The notes under the pieces were generated by a model. It was given only the letters and a program-made list of their open reading frames with translations. It did no database searches and was not told the DNA's origin. DNA of 5,168 nt from Pigmentiphaga sp. (lineage in GTDB: Bacteria; Pseudomonadota; Gammaproteobacteria; Burkholderiales; Burkholderiaceae_B), in the NCBI GenBank assembly GCA_023228945.1, contig JALOAI010000067.1:1-5168 (forward strand), written 5' to 3'. Of this stretch, positions 1 to 4,255 are shown piece by piece. The stretch's first letter is position 1, and each line of letters begins with the position of its first letter. The position numbers were made by a program, and so were the translations under genes.

Positions 1-105
1 CCGCTCTAGCCGCTCCTGGTCTTTCGCCTCGCGGCGCTCCTGGGCCTGCTCGATCTTCGTTGCATAGCTCTTGGCAAGTTCTTCGTTCGTCGGTTCGGTG
101 CTCAT
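1..105 (-). CDS. Hypothetical small hydrophilic protein, N-terminal part only
   Basis: An open frame starts with ATG at 105-103 on the minus strand and is still open at the left edge, giving 35 visible residues (MSTEPTNEELAKSYATKIEQ, then a run rich in Glu, Arg, Gln and Lys). A perfect AGGAGG lies 7 bases before the ATG, the best ribosome binding site in the window, so the start is well supported. The visible part is highly charged, has no hydrophobic segment or signal peptide, and looks helical, possibly a coiled coil, which suggests a cytoplasmic protein. It lies 92 bases downstream of traA on the same strand, so it could be co-transcribed with traA or use its own promoter in the AT-rich gap. 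I do not recognise the family. A small plasmid maintenance or transfer accessory protein is possible, but the sequence does not show it. Confidence 0.7.
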   Translation of the reverse strand, partial: MSTEPTNEELAKSYATKIEQAQERREAKDQERLER

Positions 106-197
106 CGTCTTTCCTCCTGGCGTAAAACCCCTATTGCTCGTTTAAGGATACTACAAAAACCGTCAAAACAAGTTCTTTTAATATCCAAATAAATCAT
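106..197. other. AT-rich intergenic stretch between traA and the leftmost gene
   Basis: These 92 bases are much richer in A and T than the genes on either side. On the minus strand there is TTGACG (plus 161-166), which matches five of six bases of a sigma-70 -35 box. The best -10 at 16 bases spacing is TAAACG (plus 139-144), which is poor. A promoter for the leftmost gene is therefore possible but unproven. I see no GC-rich hairpin followed by a T run, so there is no convincing intrinsic terminator for traA here and read-through into the leftmost gene is plausible. Confidence 0.35.
113..118 (-). promoter_or_regulatory. Perfect Shine-Dalgarno of the leftmost gene
   Basis: The minus strand reads AGGAGG here, followed by 7 bases and then ATG at 105. 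It is a full match to the anti-Shine-Dalgarno sequence at optimal spacing and fixes the start of the small gene that leaves the window. It implies strong translation independent of traA, whose stop codon lies about 80 bases upstream. Confidence 0.75.
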
Positions 198-3100
198 TTA
201 CCGGCTATAGCCGTCGCGCTGCCTGGACTGCTCGCGGTCACGCTGCGCCGCCCTGGGGTCGCGGGCGTAACGCTCGGCAAGCTCGTTCTGCATCTTGTCC
301 AGCTCGACCGCCCGGCGCTGTTCTGGCATGGCGTTGAACCGCTCGATGCGCTCGCGCAGCTCGCCGGGCAATGCCTGCCACTTCGACGGGCTGCGGTCGG
401 TGAAACCGGCAATGTTGTTGCGGCGGCCAGCGGCCAGCGTCTTAAACCGGCTGACTTCCTGGCGTGCCTGCCCCTCTGCAACCTTGCGGGCCTGTTCGCT
501 GACCTGAACGGGTGCCGGGCGCTCCGGCTCGGCCTTGGCCTGGCCCTGCTGCGCCAGGCCCGCAAAGGCCCGCTGCTGGCCTTCCTGCATGATCGCCGCC
601 GAATGGTGCCGGGGGTCTTTCCCGGCCGCCTGGAACTCCTCGGCGACGGCAAGCTGTGCGCGTGCCACGTCCAGCGCCAGGCCACCGCCTGCGGCCTCGG
701 CCCGCTCGATGCCGGCGCGGAATCCGGCCAGCGGGTCGGGTGCCGGGCGCTCCGCCTGGGGCCGCTGCTGCGGCGCTGCCACCTCGCCGCGTTCCTGGCT
801 GACCTGCTGCCGGAACTTCGCCGCGATTTCGGCCGCCCGGCGCTTCTTCTCGTCCTCTGGCGTGCGCTCGATCTGCTCCGGCCGCTGCATGGTCGGCTTG
901 CCTGCAATGTCGGTCGCGGGCATGAGGTCGGGGCGGCCGTGGCGTTCCAGATTGCGGCCCAGGGCATCGCGCATCTTCCCGGCCAGTGCCGACACCTTGG
1001 CGCGGCCACGCTCCAGCCAGCGGCGCACCACGCTTTCACCGTCGAAGCCGCGCCGGTCGGCAAAGTCCAGCGTGCTTTCTTTCGGCCGCTCACGGCCCAG
1101 CACCTGGGCCAGCTTCCCGGCGGCCAGCTCGGCCGCGCCGCGAACGTGCCAGGTGTTGCGCTCGGCGGTCGTGCCGTCCGGCAAGCGCACGGTTTCAGAG
1201 CCGCCATGCTCCAAGCCGATACGGTCGCCGCGCTTCGCGCCGCTGGATGCAATGGCGCGTTCAAGATCGACGCCCCAAATGGTGTGCCGCTCGCCCTTGT
1301 CGTTCTCCAAGGTGGCAAAGTAGCTGGCCCGGTTCTCCGGCTTGTTCTCGTAGGGCGCTGCGCCATGATCGACCAGGCGGCCGGCGCGGCGGTCGGTGAA
1401 GTCGTCGGCTCCTGCAAACAGGGTCGCCGCCTCGCGGTGCCGGGTCATGCCGACATAGGCAAGGCTCCTATCCATGCCGGGGGTCGCCAGCAGGTAAGCC
1501 CTATCGACGGTGACGCCCTGAGCCTTGTGAATCGTGACGGCGTAACCGTGATCGACGGCGGCATATTGGGACGCCTGCACCTGCCGCGCTTCGCCGCTGT
1601 CTAGACGCACGGCCAGGCTTCCATCTTCGGCACGCTCGACGGTGCCAAGGGTGCCGTTCTTCACGCCTAGGTCACGGTCGTTTTTCAGGAACACAATGCG
1701 GTCGCCTGGGGCAAATTCCCGGCCTCCACGCTCGGCCATAAAGCGGGCCGTGCCTCGCAGCTCGCCGCGTTCCTTGCGGGCCTCGCGCACGGCTTCATTG
1801 AGCGCCTGAACGTCCTTATTGCTGTGGGCAAGGATGATCTGGCTACCTTTGCCCTGATCGCCGACATAGGCGGCCGCCAAGCCGTCGCGTGCAGCGTCCC
1901 GGCTGTCGTGAATCTGAACGTGTCCGCGCTCGGCGTAGGCCGCCAGACCATCGGCCACGGAACCACGGGCAAACTGCTGGCCCGCCTCCCGCGCCCATGC
2001 CTCTTTTTGGCGCCTAACCTCGGTGATTTCTGCCGCGCCGACATGCTGCACAACGCCCCGGAAAGCCGCGCCCGCCTCGATGGCGGCAAGCTGCTTATCG
2101 TCGCCAAGCAAGACCACTTTTGCCCCGGCCTGCTCGGCGGATTTCAGCACGCGGCCAAGCTGGCGACTGCCGATCATGCCCGCTTCGTCGATCACCAGAA
2201 CGTCGCGGCTGGTGAGCTTGTCTTTTCCGTTCTTCCAAGCAAATTCAAGGCTGGCAAGCGTGCGGCTGTCGATGCCGCTGCCCGCCTGCAATTCGTCGGC
2301 GGCTTTGCCCGCCAAGGCCGCGCCGCGCACGTTCAAGCCCTGCGCCTGCCATGCCTCGCGGGCTACCTTCATGCTGAAAGATTTACCCGTTCCAGCATCG
2401 CCGATGACTACGGCCAGGCTACCCGGTTTGAGGACGTGCCGGACGGCGTTTTGCTGCTCGGCCGATAGGGTGCCAGCGCCATCAATGGCGGCGTTCGTGA
2501 TCGGGCTAGAAACACCGTGCCGCCCCGCCTGTGCCAGACGCTCGGCGATGTCCACCATGCCCCGCTCGGTGTCGATCATTTCGCGGGTGGAGAACTTCGC
2601 CGGCTCGCGCCCGCTGGCCGGTTCCATCTCGACCAGAATCGGCGAATTTTCCAGCCTGGTAAGCAAGCCCTGGAACTGGTCGGCGTCGTCAATGTAGCGG
2701 TTCAGCTCGGCGGCAATATCCCGGCGCGTGAAAACGGCCTGCGTTGCCGTGATCTTGTCTAGGATGATCTCCGGGCGCTCGGTGATCTGCTGCGCCTGTT
2801 CCTGCCGGTCGGCGTTGTGAATGTCGATCCGGTCGGCGTCCAGTCCGCGCCTATCCATCGCCACGGCATCGCGGCCTATGTGCTTGGTCGGCGTGAGTTC
2901 CACGCCTTGATCTGCATAGCTACGATGATCTACGCGGGCGCTGATTTCGGCACGCTCTAGCGCCTCGTTTGTCAGCTCGGCCCATTGCCTGCGAATGTCG
3001 GTAATGTCGCCCTGGCTGGTGCCGGGAATGCCCGCCTTCTGCCTGTCCTTGTTTGCCAGCTCAATGACGGCCTTTGCGCCTAGCGTTCCATCCTCGCCAA

Positions 3101-3533
3101 TGGTGCGCGTGGTCGCCAGCATATGAACGTGAAAATTCCGGTCGTCGCCGTCCTTGTCTGGCGCGTGAATGCAAACATCCACGGCCACGCCGTAGCGGTC
3201 GGCGATGGCCTGCCCCATGCGCGTTGCCAGCTCTTTACGGTCGGCGTCGTTCAGCTCATGCGGTAGGGCCGCCCGCCACTCGCGGGCCACTCGCGCATCT
3301 TTGCGCTTCTCTGCGGCCTCGGCGGCATTCCACAAGGCGGCACGCTCGGGAACTGGCACGCCTTCGGGCGTGACGATTTCCGACGAAATAACGCCGCCTT
3401 TCCGGGTGAAGTCGAACGCTTCCCCGGTGCGCTCATCCACCAGCGACGACGCGGAACGATAGGCGGCAGCGGCCACGGCACTATGCCCGGCCGCCCGTCC
3501 TATCGTATGCGTGTTTAGGTGGTATATCGCCAT
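198..3533 (-). CDS. traA: TraA/MobA-type conjugative relaxase-helicase (MOBQ class)
   Basis: This 1111-residue protein should nick oriT, stay covalently bound to the 5' DNA end, and unwind the transferred strand during conjugation. The N-terminal MobA/MobL relaxase domain covers about residues 1-220. It starts MAIYHLNTHTIGR, places a tyrosine at residue 25 exactly as in RSF1010/R1162 MobA, and has the metal-binding histidines H123, H135 and H137 (CIHAP...NFHVHML), with E85 in AREWRAALP. A superfamily-1 helicase follows: Walker A GDAGTGKS 378-385, Walker B VLVIDEAG 445-452, GDDKQL 477-482, EVRRQ 505-509, YAVTIHKAQG 664-673 and YVGMTR 693-698. All motifs look intact. Residues about 725-800 form a small domain (ENDKGE...WGVDLERA) of a kind I associate with plasmid transfer proteins. 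A Gln/Pro/Ala-rich charged region then leads to an Arg-rich tail, compatible with a type IV secretion signal. I chose ATG 3533 over an in-frame start at 3845 because homologous relaxases begin MAIYHL, AAGGGAAG lies just upstream, and the longer version would run through oriT and into traC. The frame is unbroken. Confidence 0.95.
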   Translation of the reverse strand: MAIYHLNTHTIGRAAGHSAVAAAAYRSASSLVDERTGEAFDFTRKGGVISSEIVTPEGVPVPERAALWNAAEAAEKRKDARVAREWRAALPHELNDADRKELATRMGQAIADRYGVAVDVCIHAPDKDGDDRNFHVHMLATTRTIGEDGTLGAKAVIELANKDRQKAGIPGTSQGDITDIRRQWAELTNEALERAEISARVDHRSYADQGVELTPTKHIGRDAVAMDRRGLDADRIDIHNADRQEQAQQITERPEIILDKITATQAVFTRRDIAAELNRYIDDADQFQGLLTRLENSPILVEMEPASGREPAKFSTREMIDTERGMVDIAERLAQAGRHGVSSPITNAAIDGAGTLSAEQQNAVRHVLKPGSLAVVIGDAGTGKSFSMKVAREAWQAQGLNVRGAALAGKAADELQAGSGIDSRTLASLEFAWKNGKDKLTSRDVLVIDEAGMIGSRQLGRVLKSAEQAGAKVVLLGDDKQLAAIEAGAAFRGVVQHVGAAEITEVRRQKEAWAREAGQQFARGSVADGLAAYAERGHVQIHDSRDAARDGLAAAYVGDQGKGSQIILAHSNKDVQALNEAVREARKERGELRGTARFMAERGGREFAPGDRIVFLKNDRDLGVKNGTLGTVERAEDGSLAVRLDSGEARQVQASQYAAVDHGYAVTIHKAQGVTVDRAYLLATPGMDRSLAYVGMTRHREAATLFAGADDFTDRRAGRLVDHGAAPYENKPENRASYFATLENDKGERHTIWGVDLERAIASSGAKRGDRIGLEHGGSETVRLPDGTTAERNTWHVRGAAELAAGKLAQVLGRERPKESTLDFADRRGFDGESVVRRWLERGRAKVSALAGKMRDALGRNLERHGRPDLMPATDIAGKPTMQRPEQIERTPEDEKKRRAAEIAAKFRQQVSQERGEVAAPQQRPQAERPAPDPLAGFRAGIERAEAAGGGLALDVARAQLAVAEEFQAAGKDPRHHSAAIMQEGQQRAFAGLAQQGQAKAEPERPAPVQVSEQARKVAEGQARQEVSRFKTLAAGRRNNIAGFTDRSPSKWQALPGELRERIERFNAMPEQRRAVELDKMQNELAERYARDPRAAQRDREQSRQRDGYSR

Positions 3534-3543
3534 TTCTTCCCTT
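3534..3543 (-). promoter_or_regulatory. Ribosome binding site deciding the traA start
   Basis: The minus strand reads AAGGGAAGAA directly before ATG 3533. The AAGGGA part lies 4 bases before the start codon, a usable though slightly short spacing. Together with the conserved MAIYHL N-terminus this supports 3533 as the true start and argues against the upstream in-frame ATG at 3845. Confidence 0.6.
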
Positions 3544-3547
3544 GGCG

Positions 3548-3562
3548 TTTTAGCCGCTAAAA
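3548..3562. promoter_or_regulatory. Operator-like perfect palindrome beside the traA start
   Basis: TTTTAGC-C-GCTAAAA is a perfect 7-bp inverted repeat with a one-base centre, 14 bases upstream of the traA ATG. Its halves TTTAGC and GCTAAA are the same as the core of the IncP-1 KorA operator (GTTTAGCTAAAC), but here one extra C separates them. It lies in the traA leader, downstream of the likely promoter, where a bound repressor could block traA transcription. The AT-rich stem makes a structural role in RNA less likely than protein binding. That it is an operator is inference; no regulator gene is present in the window. Confidence 0.45.
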
Positions 3563-3568
3563 AGGGGT

Positions 3569-3585
3569 GCAGGGGTATCCCCTGC
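3569..3585. repeat. Inverted repeat 1 of the oriT region
   Basis: GCAGGGG-TAT-CCCCTGC is a perfect 7-bp inverted repeat with a 3-base loop. It lies 7 bases before a second hairpin of identical geometry that abuts the nic-like core. Such repeats in oriT commonly serve relaxase or accessory-protein recognition. No T run follows on either strand, so it does not look like an intrinsic terminator. Its role could also be in the leader RNA of traA, which would contain it. Confidence 0.6.
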
Positions 3586-3592
3586 CGGACAA

Positions 3593-3609
3593 GGGTTGCG
3601 CAGCAACCC
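3593..3609. repeat. Inverted repeat 2, the hairpin next to nic
   Basis: GGGTTGC-GCA-GCAACCC is a perfect 7-bp inverted repeat with a 3-base loop. It directly precedes GTAAGTGCGCA. In RSF1010/R1162-type oriTs an inverted repeat in exactly this position, 5' of the nic core, is what the MOBQ relaxase recognises, and it is needed to rejoin the strand at the end of transfer. It is therefore the most probable TraA-binding hairpin here. Confidence 0.75.
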
Positions 3610-3638
3610 GTAAGTGCGCATTTCGCTTCCGCTCCATG

Positions 3639-3647
3639 ACTATACCA
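3639..3647 (-). promoter_or_regulatory. Extended -10 promoter candidate for traA
   Basis: The minus strand reads TGGTATAGT: an extended -10 (TGn) joined to TATAGT, which matches five of six bases of TATAAT. The region 17 bases upstream has no good -35 box, which extended -10 promoters tolerate. Transcription would start near 3632, giving a leader of about 100 bases that contains both oriT hairpins and the KorA-like palindrome. traA expression could thus be coupled to the state of oriT. Confidence 0.45.
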
Positions 3648-3677
3648 GCGCCGTGCCTTCCCCGCCAGCCTCGCCGG

Positions 3678-3686
3678 TGGTAAGAT
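3678..3686 (+). promoter_or_regulatory. Extended -10 promoter candidate for traC-traD
   Basis: The plus strand reads TGGTAAGAT: a TGn extension joined to TAAGAT, four of six bases of the -10 consensus. No convincing -35 box is found 16-18 bases upstream. Transcription would start near 3693, leaving a leader of about 34 bases before the traC ATG with the ribosome binding site inside it. The position is right for a divergent tra promoter, but the match is modest. Confidence 0.4.
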
Positions 3687-3712
3687 CGTGTGCGCATAAC
3701 CCACAATCTCGA

Positions 3713-3718
3713 AAGGAG
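3713..3718 (+). promoter_or_regulatory. Ribosome binding site of traC
   Basis: AAGGAG lies 8 bases before ATG 3727. It is a near-perfect Shine-Dalgarno at good spacing, fixes the traC start, and predicts strong translation of the first gene of the rightward operon. Confidence 0.7.
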
Positions 3719-3726
3719 CTGTAACG

Positions 3727-3978
3727 ATGGCACGTAAAACCCTATCAGAACGTAAGGCCGACAAGCTGGCCGAACTGAACCGCATCAAGTCGGAACTGGC
3801 CGATCTGGAAAACAAGGCAGCCGAGAAAATCGGCAAGATTGCCATTGCCGCCGGTCTTGGTGATCTCGAAATAGATGATGCTCAACTGCGGAAGGAGTTT
3901 GAGGCTATCGCCTCAAAATTTCGCAAAAGCGAAGGCAAGCAAGCTGCTTCGGTGGCGGCAACGCCTAGCGCAGATTGA
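3727..3978 (+). CDS. traC: TraC-like conjugal transfer accessory protein
   Basis: This 83-residue protein resembles the small TraC proteins encoded next to oriT in Ti-type systems (TraC-like family). Residues about 5-35 (LSERKADKLAELNRIKSELA and on) form a charged helix likely to be a coiled coil. The typical stretch AEKIGKIAIAAGLGDLEI (32-49) follows, then DAQLRKEFEAIASKFRK and a short Ala-rich tail. There is no membrane segment or signal peptide, so it is cytoplasmic. In Ti plasmids TraC works with TraD to assist relaxase action at oriT; a DNA-binding or relaxosome role here is taken from that family. It is the first gene after oriT and is followed by traD after 22 bases, so the two form an operon. 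Length and position both fit the family. Its base composition is somewhat less GC-rich than traA. Confidence 0.8.
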   Translation: MARKTLSERKADKLAELNRIKSELADLENKAAEKIGKIAIAAGLGDLEIDDAQLRKEFEAIASKFRKSEGKQAASVAATPSAD

Positions 3979-4000
3979 GCGCAACTTAGGACGATTGCGG

Positions 4001-4222
4001 ATGAACGCCAGGAGAGAAGATGCACGCCGGAAAATTCAGCTAGGCGGCTTGGTCATCAAGTCCGGCATGGCGGACTATCCGACTTCCGTGATCTTGGGCG
4101 CTTTGACCCTCGCGGCTGGTGCGCTCAACGGGCCAAATGCTGACGCCACAAAGGCACGTTTTGAAGCGGCTGGCGATGAGGCTTTTTCCGATGATGGAGA
4201 GGACGGCGGCAACCGTTCCTAG
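4001..4222 (+). CDS. traD: TraD-like conjugal transfer accessory protein
   Basis: This 73-residue protein matches the small Ti-type TraD family, not the F-plasmid coupling ATPase of the same name. The diagnostic part is RREDARRKIQLGGLVIKSGM at residues 4-23, a basic helix running into the conserved LGGLV(I)K segment, then a hydrophobic helix VILGALTLAAGAL (30-42) and an acidic C-terminus (DEAFSDDGEDGG). It is probably a cytoplasmic partner of TraC and TraA at oriT. The chosen ATG has TAGGACG 7-9 bases upstream. The same frame stays open upstream to 3875 and encodes a basic peptide (RLAQIERNLGRLR, 3962-4000) that looks like a natural N-terminal extension, so a non-ATG start such as CTG 3944 or TTG 3995, or a frameshift from traC, is possible. 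The next gene starts 33 bases after the stop. Confidence 0.75.
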   Translation: MNARREDARRKIQLGGLVIKSGMADYPTSVILGALTLAAGALNGPNADATKARFEAAGDEAFSDDGEDGGNRS

Positions 4223-4245
4223 CCGTCAATTTGTGACCTGACATA

Positions 4246-4249
4246 GAGG
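4246..4249 (+). promoter_or_regulatory. Ribosome binding site of the membrane protein gene
   Basis: AGAGGTG at 4245-4251, with core GAGG, precedes two adjacent ATG codons at 4256 and 4259 with spacings of 6 and 9 bases. Either can serve; the protein changes by only one Met. The site supports this gene as the third member of the traC-traD operon. Confidence 0.5.
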
Positions 4250-4255
4250 TGAAAC

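Larger units (their letters stand above)
3569..3625 (+). other. oriT: Origin of transfer (oriT), RSF1010/Ti type
   Basis: The segment holds two hairpins followed by GTAAGTGCGCATTTCG. Hairpin, then TAArTGCGC, is the layout of IncQ (RSF1010/R1162) and related MOBQ origins, and it lies between divergent traA and traCD as in Ti plasmids. The cut is expected within TGCGC at about 3616-3620 on the plus strand; I cannot fix the exact bond from sequence. After the core the bases are ATTT, where the classic origins have CCCT, so this is a variant. If the plus strand is cut, DNA on the traC side enters the recipient first and traA last. The match of the relaxase class, the hairpin and the core makes the call solid, although the left limit is arbitrary and accessory sites may extend to about 3700. 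Confidence 0.82.

Noticed and set aside
160..185. Possible traA terminator in the AT-rich gap (AAAACAAGTTCTTTT on the plus strand)
   Set aside because: The dyad is imperfect and has no GC stem, so it does not meet the pattern of an intrinsic terminator.
194..1417. A 407-residue minus-strand frame overlapping the traA 3' part
   Set aside because: It is another frame of the same strand as traA, with low-complexity Arg/Ser/Ala/Pro composition. The traA frame carries the recognisable protein.
603..1604. Long open frames on the plus strand opposite traA (603-1604, 535-1323, 1824-2468, 2023-2697)
   Set aside because: They lie antisense to well-conserved relaxase and helicase coding sequence, show no recognisable domains, are rich in Arg, Ala, Pro and Ser as expected of shadows in GC-rich genes, and lack convincing ribosome binding sites.
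3688..3706. TGTG...CACA dyad between the traC promoter candidate and its ribosome binding site
   Set aside because: The arms are only 4-5 bases with a wide spacer, expected often by chance; not enough to call an operator.
3534..3845. N-terminal extension of the relaxase to an in-frame ATG at 3845
   Set aside because: The extra 104 residues run antisense through traC and across oriT, have no good ribosome binding site, and would displace the conserved MAIYHL N-terminus and Tyr25 position.
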